Assembly: GCF_000169375.1 (NCBI RefSeq)
Contig: NZ_AAXY01000029.1
Location: 1 to 44,351 of the forward strand
DNA: 44,351 bases
Direction of reading: 5' to 3'
Source of the DNA: Marinobacter sp. ELB17
GTDB taxonomy: Bacteria; Pseudomonadota; Gammaproteobacteria; Pseudomonadales; Oleiphilaceae
Part shown: in pieces, positions 24,260-32,503 of the stretch
How positions within the stretch are numbered: position 1 is the stretch's first letter
Layout of the letters: every line of letters starts with the position of its first letter
Program-made: the position numbers and the translations under genes
Notes under the pieces: model-generated
What the model saw: only the letters and a program-made list of their open reading frames with translations
What the model was told of the DNA's origin: nothing
The model's database searches: none

Positions 24260-25723
24260 TTATTGCGCCTTGGGCTGAATTATCCCCAACAGTTGGTTAG
24301 CTGCATCGCGAATCTCCCGGTAACGATCAGGATGACTGATGAGTGTGTCCAGATCATCCTCGGGGAACATCTCGCTCTTCTTTTGCCTGGCTTCCTCTTT
24401 AGAAAAGACAGACGGTATCAACTGTTCCAGACAGCGCAACATAACCTCAGGCGAAACCGACGCCCCAGGCGATGCTCCCAATAAAGTCCCGTAAGTTTTG
24501 TCTTTAGACACAAGGATTTCTGTGCCCATCTGCAGATCGCCGTCTTTGATGATCTGCACTCGCTGGCCAGCTTGAACCGGTTTCCAGTCAAACTTTTTAC
24601 TCAAGCCCGGAGCAAAGCTGTCCAACTCCTCGAACATGCTTTTTTCGCCTTTGAAGGTCTCTGAAATCAGATATTTAACCAAGGGGAAATGCTCTAAAGC
24701 GACATTCAGCAAGCCAGGGATATCATGGGGGCGAATTGATCTGAGGTAATCAAAAAACCCTCGGTCTCTCTCGAGGCGAAGTTTAAATGAGGCGAAAGGA
24801 CCAAACAATAAGTAATGCTTACCGTCAACTACCCGCAAATCCAGGTGCGGTACGGACATGGGAGGCGCGCCCACTTTCGCCTTGCCATAGGTTTTAGCCC
24901 GGTAATACCCGGCTTGCTCTTTACTAATCGACGCCCGAAGAAAACGCCCGCCCACAGGAAAACCGGCGAAGCGGTTTCGGAACGGCAAGTGGCTTTTTTT
25001 CAGGAGGGGAAATGCGCCCCCACCGGCGCCCACAAAAAGCACATCCGCTTTGTGCTGAACAGGTTTCCCGTTGCATTCAGCCTTGATCACCCACCGCCCG
25101 GTCGGGCTCTTGTGCACACGCTTAACGTGGGTACCATACTCAAACTTTACCCCCAGGTCCTGGGCTGCGTAAGCCGCCATTTGCTCCGTTAACGCACCAA
25201 AATTAACGTCTGTACCCGTCTCAATAACGGTAGCCGCCATTTTTTCATGGCGTGGGCGCTCGTCCATGGTGTACGGAATCCAGCTCTTAATTTCATCGAA
25301 GTCTTCTGAGTAACGCATGTGCTCAAAAAAATGATGGGCCGACATTTCCGTGAACCGCAACCGCAGTTCCTCAATATCAGATTCGGAAACAATGGTGCAA
25401 TGTTTGGTTTGATTGATAAACGTTTCAGGGTCTTTTATGGCTCCCTTTTCGACCAGATGAGCCCAGAACTGCTTGGCGACATTGAACTGGGCGTGGATCT
25501 TCAGCGCTTTTTCAACCGAAATGACCTCTTCATCGACTGGCGTGTAGTTGAGCTCGCAGTTCGCTTCATGCCCCGTGCCGGCGTTCCAGAATGGAGAGGA
25601 ATTTCCCGCCCCGGCACTGTCCAGTCTCTCTAAGATGGTGATAGTCAAATCCGGTGCAATCTCTTTTGCCAAGGTGGCAAAAGTGGTGCCCATAATTCCT
25701 GCGCCTATGATCACTACATTCAT
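24260..25723 (-). CDS. mqo: Malate:quinone oxidoreductase
   Basis: A 487-residue membrane-associated flavoprotein that oxidises malate to oxaloacetate and passes electrons to quinone in the TCA cycle. The N-terminus has the FAD-binding motif VVIIGAGIMGTTFA (3-16). Later blocks typical of Mqo are NSSPFWNAGTGHEANCELNYTP, VLFVGAGGGAFPLLKKS, FPVGGRFL, and LLGASPGASVSPEVML near the C-terminus. Length matches the family (about 490-500). It is probably co-transcribed with the downstream isocitrate dehydrogenase, giving a two-gene TCA unit. Confidence 0.94.
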   Translation of the reverse strand: MNVVIIGAGIMGTTFATLAKEIAPDLTITILERLDSAGAGNSSPFWNAGTGHEANCELNYTPVDEEVISVEKALKIHAQFNVAKQFWAHLVEKGAIKDPETFINQTKHCTIVSESDIEELRLRFTEMSAHHFFEHMRYSEDFDEIKSWIPYTMDERPRHEKMAATVIETGTDVNFGALTEQMAAYAAQDLGVKFEYGTHVKRVHKSPTGRWVIKAECNGKPVQHKADVLFVGAGGGAFPLLKKSHLPFRNRFAGFPVGGRFLRASISKEQAGYYRAKTYGKAKVGAPPMSVPHLDLRVVDGKHYLLFGPFASFKLRLERDRGFFDYLRSIRPHDIPGLLNVALEHFPLVKYLISETFKGEKSMFEELDSFAPGLSKKFDWKPVQAGQRVQIIKDGDLQMGTEILVSKDKTYGTLLGASPGASVSPEVMLRCLEQLIPSVFSKEEARQKKSEMFPEDDLDTLISHPDRYREIRDAANQLLGIIQPKAQ

Positions 25724-25788
25724 AACGGTCTACTCACCAGCGTCAAATGTTTAGAAGGACTCGCTAGAATCCTGGCTCTGTATCAGCG

Positions 25789-28119
25789 TTAGCTCAGCTG
25801 GTTGCCGACAGGAAGGCGACGGATGCGTTTCCCGGTGGCCGCATAGATGGCGTTGCACAATGCCGGCGCAACCGGCGGCAGGCCGGGTTCGCCCACCCCG
25901 CCCATGGCGTCGTTGGGATTATCGATCAGGTGCACCCTGACCACTTTTGGCGCGTCGGGCATTCGCGGGACCAGGTAGCTATCAAAGTTATCTTGCTGGG
26001 CAACGCCATCCTTAAACGTCACCTCGCTTTGCAGGGCGACACCAATGCCCATCACGCAAGAACCTTCCATCTGCGACCGGATTCGCTCCGGGTTGGCCTG
26101 GGGCCCGCAGTCGAAGGCAATGTCCGCCCGATGAATGGTCAACTTACCCTTATCATCCACTTCCACGTCAAAAACAATAGCCGTGTAGGACACAAAGCTG
26201 TTGTGGAACGCCAGGCCCAGGCCTCGCCCTTTTCCGGTCTTGCGCCCCCAGCCCGCCTCTGCGGTGGCGCGCTCAATCACCCGGCGCATCCGGCCGATAT
26301 CGATAGGGTGCAGGTCCGGATCCTCACCGTAGTTCCAGCCATCGCCAACGGTCAGGTTGTGAATTTCCCGGGCCGGCCCAAGCAGATCCAGAACATAATC
26401 ACGATGGTCTTTGCCGGCTGCCACCGCCATTTCATGGGCAAAGCTCTGAATCGCCCAAGCGTGAGGCAGATTGTACACCGATCGGAACCAGCCAATACGA
26501 ACATGAGCCGGTGCAGGTGGATTTTCCAGCCGGATAGCAGGAATATTGAATGGCATGGTATTAAAACCCATGCCCAGCTCGAATTCCCCTTTGTGTTTGG
26601 GATCCGGCATGAAGAGCGAGGCAATGCTGGGCGACAAGGTCCGGTGGCGCCAGCTGGTGGCCTTGCCCTCGGCGTCGAGGCCCGCGTCCAGATGATCGAC
26701 GGAAACCGCATGAAAGTAAGCGTGGTGGATGTCATCCTCGCGGGACCACTGCAGTTTAATGGGCTGCCCCTCGAACGCCTTCGCAACCAGGGCTGCCTCC
26801 ATCACAAAATCCGGTTTCGACTTGCGACCGAAGCCGCCGCCAAGCAGCGTCTGATGAAGCGTTACATTGTCCAGATCCATTTCCAGCATCCCCGCGATGC
26901 CTTCCCGGGCTGCCCTTGGATGTTGAACCGGGGCCCAGGCCTCGGCCTTACCGTTTTTTATCATTACCACTGCGACTGGGGGCTCCATGGTGGCCTGTGC
27001 CATGTGGGGCATATAATAGGTTGCTGACACACGTTTTTCGGCATTCTGCAAGGCGGCCTCGACGTCGCCGGATTGGCGGATAACCTTGCCGGGGGATTGT
27101 GCCGCCTTTTCCAGAGACTTCCGGTAAGCATCGGAGGTGTAATCGGCATTGTTCCCGGCCGGCGCGTTATCCCACTCGATCTTCAGTGCCTTGCGACCCT
27201 CCATGGCGGCCCAGGTATTGGATGCCACCACGGCAACTCCGCCCAAAGGATTGAATGCTGCGGGCTGGCTCGCGCCTTTAATGCGGATCACCTTTTTAAC
27301 GCCGGCAACTTTCAGCGCCTCACTGTCATCGACGTTTTTCACCTTGGCGCCGTAGACTGGCGGGCGAGCTATGACCGCGTAGAGGGTATTCTCCAGATCG
27401 ATATCGGCGCCAAAAATCGCCTTGCCGGTAACAATGTCTTCACCATCAATAGCTTTGGGGTGAGCAGATTTCAACTCACCGTTTATCAGCCCGGATTCCT
27501 TGCCAATAAAGCGCAGCTCGCTGTCCGATTTCAGCACCAGAGCATGCCGGCCGGGAACATCCAGCTCCCTTGCTGCGTCTGCAAGTCCGCCAAAGCCGAG
27601 TTCCCTGCCCGTCGCTGAATGCACCACTTTATGAATTTCGGCTCGCACCTCGTGTACCGGTACATCCCATTGATTGGCGGCGGCTTGTTCAAGCATCAAT
27701 CTGGCGGCGGCGGCTGCGCGACGCATGGGCTCATACCAGTGACGCATGCTGCGCGAACCGTCAGTATTCTGGTTGCCGTATTTATCCTGGTCCCCTTCCG
27801 CCTGCTGCGCCCGAACCTGATCCCACTCCGCGCCGAGCTCGTCGGCAGCAACCACAGCCAGACTTGTGCGGATACCCTGCCCCATTTCAGCACGGTTGTT
27901 AATGATGGTGACCAGGCCGTCCGAATCGATTTGGATAAACACATTGGGGTTATCAACCCAACCACCGGGCATGGCACCGGCGCCAAACTGGGCCTGTTCA
28001 TTGGCCAGCGCCAGATCCCAGCGAGCGGCCAACAGCAGCGCAGAGCCCCCGACCAATCCTTTCAAAAGACCGCGACGGCTGACATTGGCGAGCAACAGTG
28101 TATCGTCTGATCGGTTCAT
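25789..28119 (-). CDS. Molybdenum-cofactor-binding large subunit, IorB-like (xanthine dehydrogenase family)
   Basis: A 776-residue periplasmic molybdenum hydroxylase subunit. It begins with a Tat signal (SRRGLLKGLVGGSALLLAARW) for export in folded form. The two aldehyde-oxidase-type Moco-binding halves follow, with GGGFGRKSKPDF, GPQANPERIRSQMEGS and, near the C-terminus, GGVGEPGLPPVAPAL, whose Glu is the catalytic base in this family. It is coupled by ATGA to the iron-sulfur subunit upstream. There is no FAD subunit, as in isoquinoline 1-oxidoreductase and related aldehyde dehydrogenases that pass electrons to cytochromes. The substrate is unknown. Confidence 0.88.
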   Translation of the reverse strand: MNRSDDTLLLANVSRRGLLKGLVGGSALLLAARWDLALANEQAQFGAGAMPGGWVDNPNVFIQIDSDGLVTIINNRAEMGQGIRTSLAVVAADELGAEWDQVRAQQAEGDQDKYGNQNTDGSRSMRHWYEPMRRAAAAARLMLEQAAANQWDVPVHEVRAEIHKVVHSATGRELGFGGLADAARELDVPGRHALVLKSDSELRFIGKESGLINGELKSAHPKAIDGEDIVTGKAIFGADIDLENTLYAVIARPPVYGAKVKNVDDSEALKVAGVKKVIRIKGASQPAAFNPLGGVAVVASNTWAAMEGRKALKIEWDNAPAGNNADYTSDAYRKSLEKAAQSPGKVIRQSGDVEAALQNAEKRVSATYYMPHMAQATMEPPVAVVMIKNGKAEAWAPVQHPRAAREGIAGMLEMDLDNVTLHQTLLGGGFGRKSKPDFVMEAALVAKAFEGQPIKLQWSREDDIHHAYFHAVSVDHLDAGLDAEGKATSWRHRTLSPSIASLFMPDPKHKGEFELGMGFNTMPFNIPAIRLENPPAPAHVRIGWFRSVYNLPHAWAIQSFAHEMAVAAGKDHRDYVLDLLGPAREIHNLTVGDGWNYGEDPDLHPIDIGRMRRVIERATAEAGWGRKTGKGRGLGLAFHNSFVSYTAIVFDVEVDDKGKLTIHRADIAFDCGPQANPERIRSQMEGSCVMGIGVALQSEVTFKDGVAQQDNFDSYLVPRMPDAPKVVRVHLIDNPNDAMGGVGEPGLPPVAPALCNAIYAATGKRIRRLPVGNQLS

Positions 28120-28595
28120 GAGCTGGCCTCCTCTTTGTCCACAGTCCGTGTGTCCGCAGCCCGTTCAATGGCCGCGAGGATGCGATTGTAGGTGCCACAC
28201 CGACACAGGTTGCCCGCCATGGCGTCGACAATTTCCTGGGTTTGTGGTGCCGGGGTTCTCTTCAGCAGAGCTGTGGCGTTCATGATCTGGCCACCCTGGC
28301 AATAACCGCATTGCGCCACGCCCAGATCCAGCCAGGCCTGCTGAACTTTATGGCCAACGGGATCGTCGGCCATGGCTTCAATGGTTGTAATCTCGCCCTT
28401 GGCGGCGGCGACCGGTGTGACACAAGACCGTATCGCCACCCCGTTCAGGTGAACAGTGCAAGCACCGCACTGAGCAATACCGCATCCGAACTTGGTGCCT
28501 TTCATGCCGACAACATCCCGAATGGCCCAAAGCAGCGGCATGCTGTCGGGGACGTCGAGCTCGTGCTCTTGTCCGTTTATGGTGAGGGTAATCAT
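28116..28595 (-). CDS. [2Fe-2S] small subunit of molybdenum hydroxylase, IorA-like
   Basis: A 159-residue protein with two [2Fe-2S] clusters. The plant-ferredoxin-type site is GCGIAQCGACTVHLNG plus a downstream Cys (IRSC), and the C-terminal helical site is CGYCQGGQIM with CRCGTYNRI. This is the standard layout of small subunits such as IorA. Its stop overlaps the start of the Moco subunit (ATGA), so the two are made together and probably exported together on the partner's Tat signal. It carries electrons from the Moco site to an external acceptor. Confidence 0.92.
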   Translation of the reverse strand: MITLTINGQEHELDVPDSMPLLWAIRDVVGMKGTKFGCGIAQCGACTVHLNGVAIRSCVTPVAAAKGEITTIEAMADDPVGHKVQQAWLDLGVAQCGYCQGGQIMNATALLKRTPAPQTQEIVDAMAGNLCRCGTYNRILAAIERAADTRTVDKEEASS

Positions 28596-28704
28596 GGGTC
28601 TCTCCGTTTGGTCTGCCGTTTAGCTCACGCCGTAATTGATAGAATGGTGTCAAATTTAGCAGCTATTGGGAGCGGTCACCAAGTCGGATCAGAAGGAGGG
28701 GTCG

Positions 28705-28925
28705 CGCCAGGAACACCAGACCACTGACACGCTCCACCAGAATGCCAATGGCTGAGCGATTGAATGCACCCTTGATCAAGTCGCCTTCCCAATGCCCAGG
28801 CAGCAGTCGATCTTCAACTTCCGGCGGCCGAAAGTGGATGCTGACCAGATCCAGGATTTGTTGGCGACGATCAACTCCCGGCTCAGGGTGCTGGGCGAAC
28901 GGTTCAGCTCGCTGGCAATGGTAGT
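28705..28925 (-). pseudogene. IS30-family transposase remnant
   Basis: Two pieces of an IS30 transposase lie in different frames. The HTH piece IASELNRSPSTLSREL (about 28872-28919) comes first. It is followed by RPPEVEDRLLPGHWEGDLIKGA and SAIGILVERVSGLVFLA (28705-28830), the start of the DDE catalytic domain with its first Asp. Well over 100 residues between them and the rest of the catalytic domain are missing, so it cannot transpose. I could not identify terminal inverted repeats. The surrounding gap (28596-29011) has no other supported gene. Confidence 0.8.
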
Positions 28926-29011
28926 AATGAAACCCGCTCTCCCACCCGATTAACAGTATCCCCAACGCAGAATGCGCTACTACTTCAAACCAGATGAGTG
29001 TGCTGCTTGCC

Positions 29012-30190
29012 CTAATCGTCCAGAACGTACGCATCGCGGCCGGCTTTCAGACCTGCCAGCGCAGCACCTAAGCCGATCGCGATGAGAAATCCGCCGGCGG
29101 CCTGCCAGCCGCCCGACAGATCGCGCAGTACGCCAACCAACAGTGGCCCAAAGGCCGCCATGATATACCCCAGGCTTTGAGCCATGCCGGACAGGCGCCC
29201 GGCGCCATCTGCGTCCCGTGCTCTCACCACCAGTAAAGTAAGCGCCAGGCTAAAGCTGCCACCCTGACCAAGACCCAACAGCACAACCCACAGCCACATC
29301 TGATCTATTGGCCCGTAAATACAGCCAGCAAGGCCAACGATAACCAGCAACATCACCAGAGAAATCATCGCCCGCTGATCGCGCATTTGGCTGGCAATTA
29401 AAGGCGCTGCGATGGCGCTGACCACTTGCGCTAAAATAGACACCGACAGCGCCAGGCCGGCTTCAACGGCGCTGATGCCGCGGTCTTGTAAAATGGTTGG
29501 CAGCCAGCCGAATACGGTATACGCCAATGACGACTGCAAACCCATATAAAGAGCTATTTGCCATGCCAGTCGATCACGGTATATGGATTTTCCACGGGGT
29601 TTTCTCGGTTTGACGCCCAGCTTTTTATCACTTAACTGAAGCCACCAGGCCACAAACGCGATAACGGCAGGCACCAGCCAGAAAGCCAGTGCCGGACGCC
29701 ATTGATGATCAAACAGCTCCCGCAGGGGTTCGGTTGTGCCTGCCGCAATGGCTGCACCTGAGCAGAGTGCCGCGGTATAGATGCCAGTCATTAAACTCGC
29801 ATGGTTGGGGAAATCCCGTTTCACAATACCCGGCAGTAACACACCAATAATGCCGATGCAGCCCCCGGCTATGGCTGTACCGGTAAACAGCCCCGCTAAG
29901 CCAGAATAGGGCCGCACGAGCAGTGCCAGTGCTAACACAGCCAGAACAACCAGAACCGTTCTTTCAATACCCAGGCGGCTTGCCAACTTAGGCGCCAGCG
30001 GTGCAGCCAGTCCCAAAAAAAGTACTGGAAGAGTCGTCAGAACGCCGAGTGCTGTAGACGACAAGGTAAAGCTGTCGCCAATCGTGCGCACCATAGGGCC
30101 GATACTGCTAACGGCTGGGCGCAGGTTGAGGGCGACCAGCATCAAACCGATAAAAGCCAGGACGGCTTGCCGGGTTTCGAGTTTGCTCAT
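29012..30190 (-). CDS. MFS transporter, CynX/NimT type
   Basis: A 392-residue inner-membrane carrier with about 12 helices. The start LVALNLRPAVSSIGPMVRTI is the signature of the CynX/NimT (cyanate/nitroimidazole) branch of the MFS. Members are linked to export or uptake of small anions and drugs, but the substrate cannot be assigned here. It is monocistronic, and its stop lies next to the IS30 remnant. The 3' end looks intact, with a normal hydrophilic C-terminus. Confidence 0.85.
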   Translation of the reverse strand: MSKLETRQAVLAFIGLMLVALNLRPAVSSIGPMVRTIGDSFTLSSTALGVLTTLPVLFLGLAAPLAPKLASRLGIERTVLVVLAVLALALLVRPYSGLAGLFTGTAIAGGCIGIIGVLLPGIVKRDFPNHASLMTGIYTAALCSGAAIAAGTTEPLRELFDHQWRPALAFWLVPAVIAFVAWWLQLSDKKLGVKPRKPRGKSIYRDRLAWQIALYMGLQSSLAYTVFGWLPTILQDRGISAVEAGLALSVSILAQVVSAIAAPLIASQMRDQRAMISLVMLLVIVGLAGCIYGPIDQMWLWVVLLGLGQGGSFSLALTLLVVRARDADGAGRLSGMAQSLGYIMAAFGPLLVGVLRDLSGGWQAAGGFLIAIGLGAALAGLKAGRDAYVLDD

Positions 30191-30227
30191 TGCTGTGGGA
30201 GTCCAGTTCTAAGATATTGAAGCTACA

Positions 30228-30800
30228 TTAAGTTTGCCTGGCAAAGCTTTGTAGTTGCGGGAAAAAGCTCAGAAAATGCTGTTCCAGCTGAACGTCGTTA
30301 GCGCGAATTTCATCAATAATGCCGGCAAACTGATTGGGGAAACGAATGCGCTCGGCCACCCTGTCCAAGGCGTCGCCAATATTGTTCAGATTCTGGTAAG
30401 CACCAAACCAGTCATGGCGAACCATGTGGCGTGTCACCCTCACCATCGGTGCTGGCATCAGATGTTCGTTATGCTGAAGCTCCTGATACACGCGATGCAC
30501 AAATGCATCGCGTGACGCCGGGCTAAAACTCTGCCAGTGGCGCAGCAGATAGTGATCGTAAAGCACATCGAGGGCCACTCCAGCAAAGCGCCTGCGTTGG
30601 GGCGAAAACAAACGTTTGCTGGCAAGCACCTCGGCGTGGCTGTCCGTGAACACGTCAACGGCTATATGATGGCGAACACCTGCCTGAACGTTGCCTGGTA
30701 ACGCAGATAGATCAACGCCGCGGCTGAAATCGCCCAGAATGCTGCCAACACGACATTCGGCAGAATCCGGGGCTAGAAAAACGTGGGCAAAATGGTTCAA
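30228..30800 (-). CDS. acpH: ACP phosphodiesterase
   Basis: A 190-residue AcpH-family hydrolase (about 193 in E. coli) that removes 4'-phosphopantetheine from holo-acyl carrier protein. Motifs are MNHFAHVFLA, GSILGDFSRG, HIAVDVFTDSH and LDVLYDHYLLRHW, giving the His and Asp residues expected of an HD-like metal site. It lies 37 bp upstream of the MFS gene start on the same strand. The coding sequence contains a perfect 11-bp-arm hairpin (30489-30514). Confidence 0.88.
   Translation of the reverse strand: MNHFAHVFLAPDSAECRVGSILGDFSRGVDLSALPGNVQAGVRHHIAVDVFTDSHAEVLASKRLFSPQRRRFAGVALDVLYDHYLLRHWQSFSPASRDAFVHRVYQELQHNEHLMPAPMVRVTRHMVRHDWFGAYQNLNNIGDALDRVAERIRFPNQFAGIIDEIRANDVQLEQHFLSFFPQLQSFARQT
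30489..30514. repeat. Perfect 11-bp inverted repeat with 4-base loop inside acpH
   Basis: The arms CACGCGATGCA and TGCATCGCGTG are exact complements around CAAA. The strand would form a very stable hairpin inside the coding sequence, spanning the codons for RDAFVHRV. Confidence 0.85.
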
Positions 30801-30857
30801 TGAAAGAGTCCTGTCAGGTTTCTTTTCAGTGTACGCCTCTGAGACTGCGGTCCGTCA

Positions 30858-31517
30858 TTACAGGGCGTATTTGCGAATGAACTGTCCGACCTTCTTAATT
30901 TCCTCCAGGCACACGCTGTGTTCCATAGGAAAGGTCATATAAGCCGGCTGATAGCCCATTCCCTTGAGTGCTTCCAAACTGCGGAGGCCCAGCGCTTCCG
31001 GAACCATCGGGTCAGCAGTTCCATGATAGATATTGATTGGAATGCCGGCGTTGGCCTGTGAAGGCTTCACCGACTTTGCAGTGGCAAAATAGGTTGAAAG
31101 CGCCAGAATACCGGCAAGCCGCTTCGGATACGTCAGGCCTAACTCATAGGCAACCGCTCCACCCTGGGAGAAACCGGCAATCACGATGTTTTCGGAAGCG
31201 ATGCCGCGTTCGATCTCGCGATCCACCAACTTGCCGACGGCGCGGGCCGAAGCCATCAGTTGCTCGGTATCGATGACACGATCAAGATCCATGGCTTTGA
31301 TGTCATACCAGGCCGGCATGGACATGCCGCCGTTGATCGTGATCGGCAGATTGGGCGCGTGCGGGAATATAAAGCGCACGGCGGCGCCTTCTGGTAAACC
31401 GAGTTCGGGTACTACGGGTTCAAAATCGTGTCCATTGGCGCCCAGTCCGTGCAGCCAGATCACGGCAGCCGTAGGATTAGCTTGGGTTTCAATCTCAATA
31501 GTTTGAAGATCCTGCAC
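30858..31517 (-). CDS. Carboxylesterase/phospholipase, alpha/beta hydrolase
   Basis: A 219-residue cytoplasmic serine hydrolase of the carboxylesterase-2 (EstB/YpfH/acyl-protein-thioesterase) family. The catalytic triad is readable as Ser117 in GFSQGG, Asp169 in HGTADPMVP and His200 in MEHSV. The oxyanion-hole segment is WLHGLGANGHDF, and FPHAPNLPITINGGMSMPAWYDI is typical of the family. It hydrolyses short acyl esters; the natural substrate is unknown. It is monocistronic between acpH and the SMC-complex operon. Confidence 0.9.
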   Translation of the reverse strand: MQDLQTIEIETQANPTAAVIWLHGLGANGHDFEPVVPELGLPEGAAVRFIFPHAPNLPITINGGMSMPAWYDIKAMDLDRVIDTEQLMASARAVGKLVDREIERGIASENIVIAGFSQGGAVAYELGLTYPKRLAGILALSTYFATAKSVKPSQANAGIPINIYHGTADPMVPEALGLRSLEALKGMGYQPAYMTFPMEHSVCLEEIKKVGQFIRKYAL

Positions 31518-31645
31518 CTGATACCTCGTTTATTCGAAAAAGACGTTGCCCGGATTAGCCCGGAGTGTTTTGTCTTGCGTGTGCATTCAGCACGTTAGGA
31601 ACCTGCATGGCACTGAATAGGCGGAAGAGAATAAGGCAGTCGCCG

Positions 31646-32503
31646 CTACCCTGCAATGGCAACCAGAGGCAAAGCCCGCGCCGTTATATGTTCCTGCATG
31701 ATGGCACACTCCTGATTGGCCATAAAAGCCAGAATACCGCGCTGCTGATCAGTCCAGGCGACGGCCTGCGCCATGTCAAGTGATGCGTGTTGTTGGCGAT
31801 AGGTGCCGCGCTGACTCAGGCCGCCTGACGCGCTGCAATCCAGGGCCTGCCAGTCTTGCGGCACCAGAATATGCCCCCTGCCCCAGTTCAGCGCCATCGC
31901 CATGCCCGCCGGGTCAAAATCGTAATACAAAGCCAGTCTACCGGACGGCTGTGCCTGCGCCAGCTTGTTAACATCGCGGGCGTTCTCACCGTGGCCGCGA
32001 TACAGCAATACGGCGTCTTGCCACGCCTGTGGCAGAACAATGCGATGCCAGTTTGGCATCAATGAGCCGTTTTCAATCACAATCAGGTTTTGTTGCGTCA
32101 GCACCTCACGGTTAATCGCATCGGGCTTTACGGCGAGTAAGGAGCCTAGCTGCGTGGCGCTTGGGTGGCCGCTGATGGACACGCTGGCGTCACCGGCCGT
32201 TGCGAGCAGCAGCAGGCTGCCGAATACCGACTGACTGGCGAATTTTTCGTTGTTGTGAATCTCCGCCATGTCCATACGCGAGCCGGCGGGCTGGTAAAAC
32301 TGAGGGTCCAGTTCACCGTCGGTCAGGCTGCGGCCGTACTGACGCAGTTTGTCCAGCTCGTCCTCTGAGAACAGGAATTTATTGCCACGGACGGCGCCTA
32401 ATCCGGTTTCCTCGTGAATCCTTTTCCAGACGTTACTGCTACGGGCGATTTCTCGTTTCCCTCCCTGAAGCAGGGTGGCGATAGCCTTAAATTCGGCTTT
32501 CAT
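31646..32503 (-). CDS. TOPRIM-type nuclease subunit of the Mks/Wadjet-like complex (JetD/MksG-like)
   Basis: A 285-residue protein, last gene of the SMC operon, overlapping the kleisin-like gene by 17 bases. The C-terminal half reads as a TOPRIM-like nuclease: an acidic turn NLIVIENGS (about 145-153), LLYRGHGENARDV and ALYYDFDPAGMAMALNW, with the DxDPxG motif that binds catalytic metal. The N-terminal part is a small helical/wing region (GLGAVRGNKFLFSEDELDKL). JetD of Wadjet and MksG cut plasmid DNA loaded in the SMC ring; this protein is shorter than typical JetD (about 390), so it is a distinct variant. Function is inferred from motif plus operon. Confidence 0.72.
   Translation of the reverse strand: MKAEFKAIATLLQGGKREIARSSNVWKRIHEETGLGAVRGNKFLFSEDELDKLRQYGRSLTDGELDPQFYQPAGSRMDMAEIHNNEKFASQSVFGSLLLLATAGDASVSISGHPSATQLGSLLAVKPDAINREVLTQQNLIVIENGSLMPNWHRIVLPQAWQDAVLLYRGHGENARDVNKLAQAQPSGRLALYYDFDPAGMAMALNWGRGHILVPQDWQALDCSASGGLSQRGTYRQQHASLDMAQAVAWTDQQRGILAFMANQECAIMQEHITARALPLVAIAG

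Noticed and set aside
25930..27027. 365-codon open frame on the plus strand opposite the molybdenum hydroxylase subunit
   Set aside because: It is antisense to a gene with clear family motifs, and its translation looks like low-information reverse coding.
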